A DNA stretch of 64,000 bases from Ixodes scapularis (GCF_016920785.2 NW_024609837.1:38619543-38683542); one strand, 5' to 3'. Shown: positions 22,535-35,134, counted from the stretch's first letter. A program made the numbers and translations. Notes: generated by a model from the sequence alone, not told the origin.

Positions 22535-25474
22535 ATGACAATGGCTACTAACGCTTCTTTCTTGTTTGGTGATGTTGACGATACTTTTAGTTCGCAGTCA
22601 AAATGCAGTTATTATGATTCGGATACTTTTAAACACTTCAATCGACTCCGCGATAAAAGACAATTTTCTTTGTTTCATTTGAATGCGCGAAGTTTAAGAA
22701 ATAAACACGAAGGTGTTGACATGTTACTCGATCAGTTAAACCATAATTTTGATATTTTAGCTTTTACTGAAACCTGGTTTTCAAACGACTACGATGTCGT
22801 TCACTTCGCGGGATATGAGTGCACGTGAATATCCCGGGACGATATGAAGGGAGGGGGTGTGGCGCTGTACGTAAAGGAACACCTAGATATACATGTCGTG
22901 TCAGAATTCTCTATAATTAACCCCCATTATGAGTCTCTCATGGTAAAGTGTGCAGGTACCATAGTTGTCGTTGTGTATAGACCTCCTTCGGGTACAGTAG
23001 CCACGTTTCTAGAATTCCTGGAAAATATGCTGGAATGGTGCGCCCAAATCGGTGAACATGCTATTATTTGTGGCGACCTTAATATAGATGTGTTATCAGC
23101 AGATCCAGCCAGACAAAGGCTTCTTGATGTTTTTCATTCTTTTGGTCATGAAAATGTAATTCATGTCCCAACCAGGGTGACGGAAATGTCTCAGACCTTG
23201 CTTGACCCGTGCTTTACAAACTATCAGGTGAATGAGCTAGAGGCGGGTGTTCTGCTATCGGATCTAAGTGACCATTTACCTATTTTTATTTTTTTACCCC
23301 CTTGTTCAACACAACGTAAAGAACCCACAAGTCATGCACCCATTATGTATGGGGTCATTAACGATAAAAATATTACGTTGTTTCAAAGTTTAGTCGAGGA
23401 GGAAAACTGGAGCTTCGTTCTTCGGTTGGATGATCCCGTTGCAGCATACGACTTATTTTCTACAAAAATTAAGATACTATATGATCAAGCGTTTCCAATG
23501 GTTCCATTTAAAAGGAACAGGAAGTCTAGAAAGCCTTGGATTGATGCCGCACTTCTTAGGAGAATAAAAGAACGAGATAAGCTCTTCGCCCTTTTTATAA
23601 AAACAAAACATCCGGACTATCTAGCTGAATTTAAAAAGAGCAGAAATAAACTAGGCGCTGATATTAAACGAGCACGAAATGTGTATCATGAAAATAAGTT
23701 CGCAGATATATATAATAATCCCAGAAAAGTGTGGAAAAATGTAAACGACCTACTTTCCAAAAACGAAAGAAAAAATATTTCTGAGCTCATATTGGAAGGC
23801 ATGTCCTGTACAGGGGCTAAGCTTGCTGATAAATTTAATGCCCACTTTTTGATGTCCGGTGCTTCCCCTGGCAATGTCATTAGTAGTTGTGATTACGAAC
23901 CTTACATCTCACCGGGTATTGAGAGTTCAATATTTTTGTTTCCTACTACTGAAACCGAAGTATACAGCCTAATACACAAACTTAAGAATAACAGTGCTTG
24001 TGGTGAAGATGGTATGAAATCCCAGCCTATAAAATCAGTTGCTCACTTAATTAGTGGGCCAATCTCACATATATGTAATCTAATTCTGAGTACCGGCATA
24101 TTTCCCGATAAATTAAAGATAGGAAGAGTGTCGGTGATTCACAAAGGAGGTGATAAAAATGACCTAAATAACTACAGACCAATCTCCGTTCTTCCCATTT
24201 TTTCCAAACTCATAGAAGGAGCTATTAATGCACGACTAATAAATTTTTTTAAACAAAATAATGTTATAGCTGAGCAACAGTACGGCTTTCAGAAGCAAAA
24301 ATCGTCTGAATTGGCGCTGCTAAACATCAAAAATAAAATAATTGACAATTTCGAGCAGAAGTTATATACAGTAGGAGTGTTTCTTGACTTCAAAAAGGCG
24401 TTTGATTCAATCAAGCATCATATTCTTTTCGGCAAATTGTCCAAATATGGAATTAGGGGAATCTCACTTAGTTTATTAAAAAGCTATTTATCGAATCGTT
24501 CACAATATACAGACATAAATCACGCGAGGTCAAATATGGGTAAAATAGAATACGGTGTCCCGCAAGGGTCCATTCTTGGCCCTCTCTTATTTTTAATCTA
24601 CATAAATGACATTATAAGAATACCTCAAACACCAGATATAATTTTATATGCTGATGACACAAACATATTTTTTTCTGGAAGAAGCCTAGAAGTACTCGAG
24701 CACGAAACGAACGCATGGCTTGGAAATTTATCATCGTGGCTTAAAGCAAACCAAATTCAATTAAACACGAAAGAAACAAAGTATATTATATTTCGACCAC
24801 GAAACAAATGTATTCAGCAGGAGATTCAAATTCAATTTCAAAGCGAAATCATCGAACGTGTTATATCACATAGGTTCTTAGGTGTTCTGTTTCATGAAAC
24901 TCTAAATTGGTCTTTCCATGTGCAGAGAATAAGAACGGAAATCTCACGCTCTATCGGGATTATCTATAGACTTAAAAATGTGCTGCCTCACTGGGTAAAA
25001 AAACAACTATATTATACCTTAGTTCATTCACGTCTTCACTACTGTCTCCTTGTATGGGGGACCACAGTAAAAACAAATATAGAAACCCTGCACATATTGC
25101 AGAAAAAGGCCCTGCGCTTGGTCGAAAATGCCCCGTACCGGAGTCACTCTGCTCCGCTCTTTAGAAAGCACCGAATATTGACTATTCAAAATGTTATAAA
25201 TAAAAAATTATCTTTATTAATCTATAATCAAATCAAATTAGAACCAACTGTCTTTTTCAGTACGTATCTTTGGACAGATCATCCCTACAATTTTCGGCAT
25301 ACCAGCTACAGAAGGCAAAAAATACGCACAAACTATGGCATACAAAAATTAGATTATCAAATACCTGTACTTCTGAATGACCACCCTGATCTCATGACCA
25401 TTATTCTGGGAGGTATGTCTATACAAGCTTTAAAGAAAAACATAAATGTCTATCTATTGTCCCTTCAAAAATAA
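22535..25474 (+). pseudogene. LINE ORF2: APE endonuclease plus reverse transcriptase, one internal stop
   Basis: About 980 codons from the ATG at 22535, interrupted only by TGA at 22826-22828; sequence stays in frame on both sides. The endonuclease domain shows LNARSLRNK, FTETWF, GDLNID and LSDHLPIF, the N, E, D-x-N and S-D-H blocks of APE-type nucleases. The RT shows YRPISVLPIFSK, FLDFKKAFDSI, VPQGSILGPLLF and the catalytic YADDTNIFF. The C-terminal region keeps the LQKKALRLV and HYCLLVWG-type blocks. The protein nicks target DNA and primes reverse transcription of its own RNA. The stop follows ACG, so a CpG-type C-to-T change in a CGA codon is the simplest origin. It lies inside the nuclease domain, so this copy is probably inactive. 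Confidence 0.85.
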
Positions 25475-25890
25475 CATGTTTTTTTTTCAGTATTTATTTT
25501 TGTGCGCGTATGTTGTTTTTTGTGCAGCATCTCTTTGTAGAGATGGCTGGCTGGCTGCACTATGTTGTTGTTTGTGGCCCCTTTGTTTGTCATGTTTGTG
25601 CAGGCATAAAAATTTATGTGCCTCGTTGTTGTTTGTCTTACGTGGGGGAGAGTCTGGTTTTAGTTCATTGTTTTCTCTCTGTTTACAGTGTTCTGTGCCG
25701 CTTATGGGATTTTATGTTTGATCTTTCATGATCAAGTAGTTTTCGTCATCTAAGTCTTTCATTTTGTCTGGACGTGGAGATGGCGGGGGGCTGTCGCCTT
25801 GTCAGGCATGTCGATGCCTTTTGTGACGGCCCCCCAGACAGCTGTATTCCTCGACGGTTGTCTAAATAAACTTTGATTTGATTTGATTTG
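25475..25890 (+). other. LINE 3' UTR and (TTTGA)n tail
   Basis: T- and G-rich sequence after the ORF2 stop, including paired GGCGGGGGGCTGTCGCC- and GACGGCCCCCCAGAC-type words near 25780-25840 that can form a stem. It ends AATAAACTTTGATTTGATTT. A 3' stem and short tandem tail are the usual template recognition signals for CR1-like reverse transcriptases. Confidence 0.7.
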
Positions 25891-27349
25891 AAGTCACATG
25901 ATGTACTTTCGTTCCGAAACTCAAGTGGGGTAACCTTAGAAAGTTTCCTTTAACTTTTTCTTTTCTATCTTAATTCTACTTTAATAGGATGGCAAACCGG
26001 GTTTTATTTGCAAAAGTCGGAAATGCGCATTGGCTCTCGTGTAGAAACCTTTTTTAAGCGATATTGTTTGGGGTGTGGGCCGTGCTATTGTGTTTTACAT
26101 TGCTTCTACGACTGTTGCAAAAGTGTTTAGATGCGTCGATAACTTCCTGCTGGACTAAGAAAACAAAAAAGAAAGACAATCATGATGCTGTTTGTAAGAC
26201 AATGAACATTTTTTCACAAAAGTGGTTTATGACTTACCTTTATTTATGAAACGCCTAAAAACATTTTTGAAATTTCAGACTTTTGGCTTTCCCTGCTAGC
26301 AGTCACTTTTGTTGAACCATTTCACCTTCTTCCAAAGTAGGCATCCAAAACTACACGTACTTTCACTCCAAAGTCGTTTAAAGTAGTATAGGTTTGTCAT
26401 GCCTTACAAGCGCCTTAAATGGGTCTTGTTTCATACCCTCAAATGTAGTTTTGGAGCTCAAATTCAGAGGCTGACATCCTCGAGTTTTCCAATGCAGGTG
26501 CTGACTAAGGTAGTAAGCACATTGGTTAAGAGAGTGGAAAGAGCTAAAACATCTTAACCCCACTTTTGACAAAAAAAAGAAAAAAAAAGGAATTCTTGAC
26601 GTCCCGTATATGCACAAAATTTCCCACAATCTTACAAAGGTGTCTAGCCGGTACAGGGCTATTTTAGTGATTGATGTCAGTCCCCCCAATAATGACTTAA
26701 ATATGTTAAAAGGTCCATCCTAAGGTAAACAATATGAAAAAGAATACGTGCTACAAAAACCACTCCCGCAACTTATGTTCTCTGCGCTCTGAGTGTAGTA
26801 TATAATATCCCCCTTTCTTTTTTGGTAGAAGCTATGGTGGACAGACCAGACGGTATGTAATTGACCGGCTACGAGATCACAATCTATTTTTAAATTTTAC
26901 AGTAGGGGCCACCTTCTCCAGCACTTTAACTCCTGTTTTTGTACGCCATCCTTAGCAAAAACCAAGGCCGGTACTCGAAAAAACACACCAGAGAGAGTTT
27001 CGAAGCTTTAATTATCAATAGCCTGGGAAAGCGATGTCAGATTTCCGTCTGTTTTATTAACAGAGGAGGAAATGGCCTTTTTAAAATTCTTTTCGTGTGG
27101 GTAACTTTACGTGTCCCCCGAGCTTGCGGACCCCGAGCCAGTGGTGTCTCGTGCCTGTGTGTCCAAAGTTCGAGTTGATTCCGCTTTCTGTTCCTCTTAC
27201 TTTTCTACTTTAGTCAATAGATGAGTTGTGAGCGTGCGCTTGCCTGTTATCTACGTCTTCCTCTTCTCTGTCTCTATCCTTCTGTGCGCAACAGCAACTT
27301 TGTCAATCTGTACCAACTCGCCCAGCTGTCTACACTACTACTCCTTAAG
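25891..27349. other. No recognisable feature
   Basis: Mixed AT-rich sequence downstream of the LINE. No coding domain or repeat structure was recognised. Confidence 0.45.
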
Positions 27350-27755
27350 TGTCCTCCTCTCGGCGTCGTTCTTGACGTCTTCCTAGACGCCGTCCTCTAA
27401 GCATCGTTATTGACGTCGTCCTTAAGGTCGGCCTAGAGGTCGTCCTTAAAGCCGTCCTATACATCTTTCTTGACGTCGTCCTAAAGGTGGTCCTTGAAGT
27501 CGTCCTAGACGTCGTCCTTGACGTACTTCGAGAGGTCGCCCTATACGTCAATCTTAGGCCTTCCTAGAGGTCGTGCTAGATGTCGCCCTTAGGCCGTCCT
27601 ATAGGTCATGCTAGATGTTGTCCTTGAGGTCGTCCTAGACGCCATCTTTAACGTCGTTCTCGACGTCGTCACAGAGGTAGTCCTAGACGCGGTGCTTGGC
27701 GTATATCTCTAGGAAGTCGTCCTCGACGTCGCTCTATACGTCCTCGTATACTTTA
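27350..27755. repeat. Degenerate 12-bp minisatellite
   Basis: About 33 units of GTCGTCCTNGAC/G type, for example GTCGTCCTAGACGTCGTCC. Because 12 is divisible by three, the minus strand is open over much of its length and reads as repeated R-T-T-S tetrapeptides. That frame is a by-product of the period, not a gene. Units vary by substitution and small indels. Confidence 0.85.
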
Positions 27756-30700
27756 ATACGTGTACAAACATTACTCGAAAACAGTTCTCCCACGGGACTA
27801 TAATGCTTTAACCTTCCTACACTAAAGCAATCTTAAGTGGACTCGTATAATTTTTATTATTATTTTTGTGCCGGTTCTATTCTTGAACATGAATTTAGAA
27901 TGCAGCGAGCGTTTCAGAAAACAAAATGGGTTAGCGAGTAGTGTTTATTTTATTGTAGTGGAAGCGAAAAAAAATGCGAGTGGCGGCGTCGTCGTTGACG
28001 CAAGCTGTTTAGAAGTGAGCAGTCGTCTAGTTTGCATAAACAGTAATGTTTCGGTCTCTGCGAACCGCCTCGCATTTTATTGCTTAGATTTTTATTTCGC
28101 TTTTTCACCTTTCTCGCATGTTCACAATTTCCGAGCAGAAAACACGTTAGGGGTTGAATAGTAGTAGCGCAAAAACGACAAAAAGAAACACGGACGCCTA
28201 CATTAGAGGGGCTTATGTTTTAGTCTAAATATAAGTGTAACGACAACCATTCTCCAAACTTTTCAAGGCGAAGTTTTGAACTAAGGGCCAACATCAAAAC
28301 TATTTGAATAAAAATAAATTGGCCCATAAGGTCGCATAAAGTTATAAAGGTCTTTTTTGTCTACAACTATTGGCGAGTTTACGTTTTCTTTTCCATACAA
28401 TTATGCGTGTCTTCTATCTCTACTTTATACATCGAAATGTGAACAAGCAGTTAGATGCCTAAACTAACCAAAAATAAATTTTACTTTGAACTTTGAAACA
28501 TTTGCTTATAAAGCATTTGCTCTTATAGCAAGAACAATCATATAGAAAAAATAAAAGATCCTTAGAACAGTTTTTTTTTTGAAGACCCGGCTAAAGACAA
28601 TAAAACGATATGTCACGCACAAAACTATAAAACAAATAATCTGAAATAGATTGAAATTTATGCCGCTACGCTAGAACAAAAAAGCAACGATGTACCGTGT
28701 GAACGGCACAAACAGACCACGGGAATAGAAAATATGCCCATGATATCCTTCTCCTGAAGTTATATTCGCCTAGATCTCCAAAGTTTCAAACAGTTCAAAG
28801 TTCAATCAGCTTCAAATACGATTCAAAGAAAACGAACACGTAAAAAAAAATCAATTTTTATATGAAGGCTTTATTATTAATGCTGCATGTAATATAGAAA
28901 TAGCATTTTACCATACTGTTTTTTTTTCTGAAGCGTATTTCTTGTAAAGTGTTTATTGTTTAATACTATCTCGTTTCAAATGCAATTTTTTTTCCTGGAA
29001 CTTCTCTTACTTGCATTTTTTTGTTTGGTCCGTGGTTCTTGAATTACCGTTTGTTCCAAAAAGTATTGAAAACGGTAAAAATATTGATTAGCAAGCGCAT
29101 TTTATATTACCAATTTGTTGTCAAGATTGGTACATTTTAATAAAAATAAGTACAATGGTTTGATTTTTATGTTCGTGTTAAAATATACGTATTCAAAAAT
29201 TCACGTGACTTCACTATTGCGTAGATAATAACTGAATCGATATACTTTTACTGAAATAACTATAACATGAATACAAAATCTTGACAATAGTTTCTACGGC
29301 GTCGCAGGTGTCCTGAGACACCGTACATAAATACCAATACAAATTAAAATAGAAAAAAAATAATTTGAGTCGCGTCTTATTATGGTTTATTTTACCATAA
29401 ACGAGATGGTTCGACTTTACAGCACTTCGGGACTCTTCAAATGAGACGTTGCTACTTTCTAACAATACTGAATTTTAGGAGTGCTTCTTTAATTATGCTA
29501 TAAATAAAAACACTAAAGAACGGCAGGAGAGTGTGCTTAAGGATTCGATAACTTGCTATATGTTCCGGTGGTGAAAAAGAGAAGCTAATTTTGACAAATT
29601 TTATTTTGCTTGTTGTGAGCCGAACAAGGTTTTTTGAAGTCAAAGTTTGCTCGTTGAACTGTATTTTAGGGTTAAAGTTCCTTCCCGGAAATGGAGTGTG
29701 TACGGTGTCAATAAAATTTGCATAGTGGGCAGCTGTAATGAACACGGACGAAAGTCGGAGATTGATTCTGAGCGAGTCTCGTATTCTCGGACCCTTACGG
29801 CACAGCGCTTTCTGGGACTGGACCAGGCGCCTAGTACGAGAGGCCACAGTCAATGTAGAAAGAAACTAAAAATGTAATAAAACCTAGAAAGAAATTCTAC
29901 CGGAAAGAAAACAGTTGCAGATCGGAGTAGAAACATCCAGCTGTCAATGATATATTTCCATGAACATTACAATCCTTGAAATAAAAAAAAATAAAATTGG
30001 CTGTTACCACACATCTTAAACTGTGTCTCGTAATGTTACTTCGTTTTTGTAAAAGTGTTTTTTTTTATCTACGCAAATAGCGTGACCCCTGCGGAGGACA
30101 ATATTATGCATTTAAATGCATAGCATTTTTTTATTGTTATTACCTAAGGCGCACGCCCCAAAAGGCAATCTTAATTATACACAAAAAGGTTAATTTAATG
30201 GTAAAATAAAATAAAAAAGACAGAACTTTTTTGCTTGTTTTTAGACCGGAATTGTTCAGCATTCGTATGAGGGTCCAGAATTCAAATTTTAGTATGCAGG
30301 AACCAATTCAGCTTACAGGACATTATGTGTCGTTTATGTTTCCAGCAAAAGAAATTGTTTTGACAGAGAAGTCAACAACTTTTTCAAACTCGTCTGGTAT
30401 GTTAGTGCGCCTGTGAGTTTGTAAGCCAGCTCAACTATCTGGCTTGTTTCCAAAGTTCTCTTCTGCCGAGTCTCAGCTACCATCCTGAAAAGTTATTTAG
30501 CACCATACCCCCCCCCCCCCCCCGGTCTTAAAATAACTTAAAATAAGTCGCTGATTGGCATACTACGTTTTAAAAAGCATAATTTTGTAGAGAAGAGATC
30601 AAACTAGATTGCTTTTCTGGCAGTGCCTTGTAGAGTTCTCGCTGGCCGGATAGCGCACTATCTCGCAACCTCTTTCCTATAGAACGTGCGCTGTGTATCC

Positions 30701-30869
30701 TGTCACTTGCAAGGAGGCTTGCCCATTTATTTCTGTAGAGAATTAGGCGTGTAGAGTGGGCGCCCCTCTTATGCGTGTAAGGCTTCCGGACGAGGAAAAC
30801 TGCTCTTAAAATTGTTGTGAAGCTCACGCCTGAACAAAGCAAAAGCAGCGTGTGAAGATTTTTCTTCTT
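27756..30869. other. AT-rich sequence, no recognisable gene
   Basis: Long AT-rich stretch. A C16 run lies at 30508-30523. The longest frame, minus 29853-29452, shows no recognised domain. Confidence 0.45.
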
Positions 30870-30870
30870 A

Positions 30871-31086
30871 ATGAAAATAATCCCTGGAGAAGGGGAACAA
30901 GAGGGACAAGGGACAAACATAAATCTCCATGGAGAAGTCCCGGGTTCGATACCCGGACCAGGCGGATTTTTTCGGTCACTCACCAGTCACCTAGCTGTGT
31001 TTGGAGATTTATGTTTGTCCCTTGTCCCTCTTGTTCCCCTTCTCCAGGGATTATTTTCATCATTATTGTCCAGCTCGCTTGCCCCT
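30871..31086 (-). repeat. Leader-hairpin repeat, locus H4, 59-bp perfect arms
   Basis: Arms 30871-30929 and 31002-31060 are exact reverse complements over 59 bp (arm start ATGAAAATAATCCCTGG). On the minus strand the hairpin is preceded by GGCAAGCGAGCTGGACAATA, which aligns with the leaders of the loci at 42.0 and 40.6 kb. The stem words GGGGAACAAGAGGGACAA resemble the stem at 42 kb. The 72-bp loop contains a tRNA-like fragment. Confidence 0.8.
30930..30975 (+). mobile_element. tRNA-like SINE fragment inside a hairpin loop
   Basis: The segment AGTCCCGGGTTCGATACCC, closing with CGGACC, forms a T-arm-like stem and loop and contains GGTTCGATACC, an exact match to the Pol III B box GGTTCGANNCC. 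No A box is present upstream, so this is a fragment, lying wholly between the two arms of locus H4. Confidence 0.5.
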
Positions 31087-33299
31087 TTGCATTTAATTGC
31101 ATTATAATTTTTCTTCTTAGATTGCTTCACAAGGTTTTTATAAAAATCTCGGCTAGAGTTTTGCTCGCAACAAGAGATTATCAATATTAAAATGGGGGCA
31201 CATTAATTCCCATTCAATTTGACACGAATCCGCGAAAATCTCTGTTTTAATTGAAGGACAAAGCTCGCAAAAAAGAGAGAGCGGTGTCATTGCATCGCGA
31301 TACTGTGGAGCATAAAGCGCATGCAAAGCGCAAGAGAGGAAAAAAAAAATTATGGGGATGGAAATGGCTGGGGGGAGGAGGAGGGGGGGGGAGAGTTGGA
31401 CATTATCGATACAAAACGCCACTCCTGGAAGAAGCAGACAAGGCCAAACTGCCCTTAATCTCGGCTGCATAAAATGGGTCCTTTATGTGGTCCCGAATAC
31501 TCCTCCAACGCACGCGGAGGAAACAACTCTCCTTCGACATTCTTTCCTCATGTGTTTTCGTTTTTGCAGTTTTATATTTGTTCGCACATAAGTCGATTTT
31601 GCTAAAAAAAGGAAAAAAATAAACAGTTTCGTTTGAAGCCTTTTTTTTTGTGTGTTCGCAAATCTAAGTAGGTTTTTTTGTTTTTTTGACGTCTTCCTAC
31701 CCGTAACTTGTAATTGCTGTATTGATTTAAAAATTATTTATGGCTAGCGCTTCATGCGTTCTGCAATACACTGCGTCTTAATTCAGGTCCCATATTCCAG
31801 TTTTTGTCATTGATTCGTTTTTATGCCTCCGTGTGGGCAAGGTTAACAGGCGAGATTGTTCTATTAAATGAACGGTAAGACAGAACCAATATATAAAGGG
31901 GCGACAAACGCATCGTTTTCGTTTTTACACGCGCAACTTCGGAGCTTTTTTACGCTGTTTTTAGGAGTCACTCCCTCGTTACACAGCAGGTTTTGCGGTC
32001 TGCCAGTTGCTGTTTTTTTTCGTTTTCTTACTTTGAAAACAAACACATATATATTATAGTAAGTACTATTTCGGTGTTGGAAAACAACCACAGAACTTTC
32101 ACGGGAACTTTAAGCTCCAACCATTTTGCAGTCGCATTCAAACGGTTTGGGAAATGATCCTCTCGACCCGCCCTTACATCCAGGACAGAGCGAAGTGTGC
32201 CTGTGCCCAGAAAAAAAATAAAAACAAAGACGCCGAACCTCGTCCGCCCAAAAATATCTATCACTCCTATACAAGTCCAGCGCCCGTCGAACCGCTCTCG
32301 ACGGCACCGTTCTCATCAAACCTTGCATTAAAAAATATCCATCGCGAGAGCTATATGTCTGTATTGTCCTTTTAATATTTCTTTGTTTTTGTTTTCGTTC
32401 AGGAACGCTCGATGATTGCGCATACGTTTGAACATTTTACTCCGCTTGAAACTCAGCTGTGCCTTTTCGCTGTGCATGATAGCGTCGGTATCTGGTTGCC
32501 AGCGCAAACGTAAACAATCCAGAAAAATGATTTTGAGGGGGCCATCATAACGTCACCTTTTAGTGGTCGATTGTTAGAGAAGAAAATCTTGCAAAAACTG
32601 TGCCAACAATCTCTTTTCATGGGGAGGGGGGGGGGGGGGGGTTCGGCGGTTAAGAGGGTTAGACCGCGGGCTGATTCGAAAAACCTTGTTAGATATTGTG
32701 TCAGACTTGCTTCGACAGCACGTTTTAAGAGCATTTAAAATGTATTAACTTTTGTGATATGAATGTTAAGGACGCTGTCACACAAGAAAGAAATCTCAGG
32801 GTCTCCTATTTTATCCCTAAGACGAATCGAAGGCGAAAGCCCAAGCGCCGATGTAAAAGTGATCGCGAACCTCCGAAGACAGCGCCTTCTCTGACGACGC
32901 ACTTTTGGTGCCGTTTTATTGGTACCTTTCGTTTTGGTACCTTTCGTATCACCGACGTGTTTTCGTACTTTTCATGTCGCCGACGTGTTTTCGCTCAAGG
33001 ACTTTAAAGGTCGACTGAACGATGAGAGATCGAAGGTTTTCGCCATAATAAATGGCACCATACCGGGATACAGGACAAGAAAAGTTCCCACGAATGCCTG
33101 ATTCACATGGTGCGCTTTGCTGGGAAATTTGCAGTTCCGATATAAGGCACAACAACTTCTCCCTGGGCGTTTTCCTTTTCTTTTTACCGCACGAGCGACA
33201 TTGCAATTAAGAAATTGCAAGTAAAATCGCATCATACGAATCGAGCCTTAGTGTATGGAGGAAACTGCAATTGTCTATTGGACACTTGAACTGAAGTCA
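31087..33299. other. No recognisable gene; simple sequence
   Basis: Includes a GGA/G-rich tract near 31366-31396 and a G16 run at 32626-32641. No domain-bearing frame was found. Confidence 0.45.
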
Positions 33300-33440
33300 T
33301 GAGGCATAATTTTTCCCGCTAAATTTAGCGGGTAAACTCAATCGGTGCTCGGGCCGCCTGACGTCAATTTTTCCGCTAACTCTAGTTGGAAAACTAAAGC
33401 CGTGGCCGAATCACAAGTCACGGCTTTAGGAGATATGGCC
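33300..33440. repeat. CCGCTAAATTTAGCGG palindromic repeat block
   Basis: Contains the perfect palindrome CCCGCTAAATTTAGCGGG at 33317-33334, then a second degraded version with TGACGTCA at 33359, and a pair of inverted words (AAAGCCGTG and CACGGCTTT) around 33397-33427. Related GCTAAATTTAGC words and TGACGTCA sites recur at 56.3-56.8 kb. Confidence 0.6.
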
Positions 33441-34904
33441 TCATAAGATCCGGAGCAACAAATAAAAAAAAAAAAAAAAGCGTTTTCCGTAAAAAAAAAA
33501 AAAAGTTTTAACGAACGCTCCGTTTTCCTTGCTTCCTTATTCCGAAATGTGTGTTGCTTTTTTTGAGTGATCTGTTCCGCAACAGCAAGCCTTCAGGCAG
33601 TCAGCTTAGAAGCGAGCTCTGCGCGCCCATCTGGTTGCAAGGTTCAGGGGGCGCTGATCCATCACTGCGAATCCCCTCGTTGTGCCGCTCAACATCCTCC
33701 GCTTCATCTTACACCGGACCGCGGCAGACACTAGACGTCCGACACGGTGACTCGTATGCAATGGAGTTCACGCGCCATTCCCTCTTTTCCTATTTTACAC
33801 CTACAATACCGCACGAAACATAAGACACTAGACGAGCCTTTAGAGCAGGGTCAGTTTTGTTTGAGTTTCACGCGGACTTTTGGATTGGAGGAGCAACACG
33901 TGAGCGCAGGGTCGCGTGACAAGTGTGGTGCGTGCGATTAGCTGGCGACAGCTTGTAGCGTCTCTCGTTGTTTTTTGTAAAGTAAAGAGCAGCAAGTAGC
34001 AGCGACCCTGCACACACAATCACCCCCTCCCCCTTCTCTCTCGGTCTCTCTCAACAAGACAGTATCTTTACCATTATTTTTCAGTTTCTATCATATTTTC
34101 CGACATGGAGGGGTCATGCTGGCTTGATTTTAAGAAGGCGAACTTTCGTCACTATTCTTGGGGACATGCTTGACCCCGAAATAATGAGAAATCAGGACGG
34201 AGTGGGAGGTCCGTTTTTTTACTTACATTGGAGTTGCGGTACCCGCCGTGACTCCAAGACGTTTGGTTTGTTTGACAACGCCCTGTTTTTTGGGGTCGCC
34301 CTGATACAGTGCGAGTGCATGCTGTTTGCACTTTTGAAGATTTTCGCTCATAAAAAAAACAAAAAGACACAATATTTAAGATACTTTTTATTTCTTTAAA
34401 CTTACCCTTATTTAATTATAAAGAACAATACATTTCGTGAAATAGAAATAAATGAATTTTTCTTTACATCGCTAACTTTATTAAACTCATCTGCTCATCT
34501 GCGCAGTGCTGTGATGATGATATCGTTGACACCCGCTGTCGCGCTGCTGTTGACGATGCCCGGGGGTGCCGCTGTTGCCCACGTTGCTCCTCTTTTTCGT
34601 AGGTGATCCAAGGACGGTGACGCTTCGAGTTTAACTGGTTTAATATGCGTGTATTTACACAATATTTACAATATAGACAAAAGTGCAGTTCATTCTTTCA
34701 AACTCCGCAGTCAATGCTCAGATATCTTTCTGTCTCTCTCTCTCTCTTTCTCGCTCTCAACCTCTCATCGGCTCCCTCCACTCAGTTTCAATATATCAAA
34801 TCTCTCGCGATGTTTCTCAATCAAACTCCCCCGGTCGACTCTTCTCCGAAGTCCTGTCTCTGCCCTCATCGGCCCCTGCCTCTCCTCCTCTCACATTCTC
34901 GTCT
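33441..34904. other. No recognisable feature
   Basis: Poly-A runs near 33464 and 33491, a GC-richer patch at 33560-33950, and CT-rich simple repeats at 34030-34060 and 34730-34760. No coding domain was recognised. Confidence 0.4.
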
Positions 34905-35134
34905 TTTCTTCCCTTCGGTTAGTGACATACTAGAGAGTGACATACAGCAGAACATGCGTCTGCCCCATCCACCACCGGTGGTGCGACATCGCCAGTGTCG
35001 CGGCCAGCGACAGCATGACTCTTCTATGACGTCATCAAACGGAAATGGAGTGACCACTTTTTTTTTTGACGCGGTAAACACACCAGTCGGAGACACGCTT
35101 CAGGCGCCATAGTACGATTGCGAACAGCATCACA
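34905..35134 (+). repeat. Interspersed repeat RC, copy 1 (right part)
   Basis: Aligns block by block with 37690-37908 in the same orientation: GAGAGTGACATACAGCAGAA, a CATGAC.CTTCTATG-type block with TGACGTCA at 35027, then GTCGGAGACACGC and GGCGCCATAG at the end. The left part of the family, seen at 37.5 kb, is not evident here. Confidence 0.6.

Larger units (their letters stand above)
21227..25890 (+). mobile_element. CR1-like non-LTR retrotransposon (LINE), 5'-truncated
   Basis: A 4.66-kb insertion with ORF1 (zinc knuckle), a 150-bp spacer, ORF2 (endonuclease plus RT), a 3' UTR and a terminal (TTTGA)n repeat at 25872-25890. The pentamer tail, APE-type endonuclease and zinc-knuckle ORF1 fit the CR1/L2/Jockey group. 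The open frame extends upstream of the first ATG of ORF1 with coding-like Pro/Ala-rich sequence and no start. That indicates the 5' end and true ORF1 start were lost on insertion. Only one stop interrupts ORF2, making this the youngest LINE in the window. No target duplication was found. Confidence 0.85.

Noticed and set aside
27345..27551. A minus-strand R-T-T-S repeat protein.
   Set aside because: Explained by the 12-bp minisatellite period.
29780..29850. CCTAGTACGAGAGGCC resembles the sarcin-ricin loop region of large-subunit rRNA.
   Set aside because: Only about 14 bases match and the flanking sequence does not continue like 28S or 16S rRNA, so chance similarity is more likely.
29452..29853. 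A 133-codon minus-strand open frame.
   Set aside because: Basic, irregular composition with no recognised motif; AT-rich C-terminal half. Not supportable as a gene.
30930..30975. A possible intact tRNA gene.
   Set aside because: Only a T-arm-like part with a B box is present; no D-arm, anticodon arm or A box upstream.
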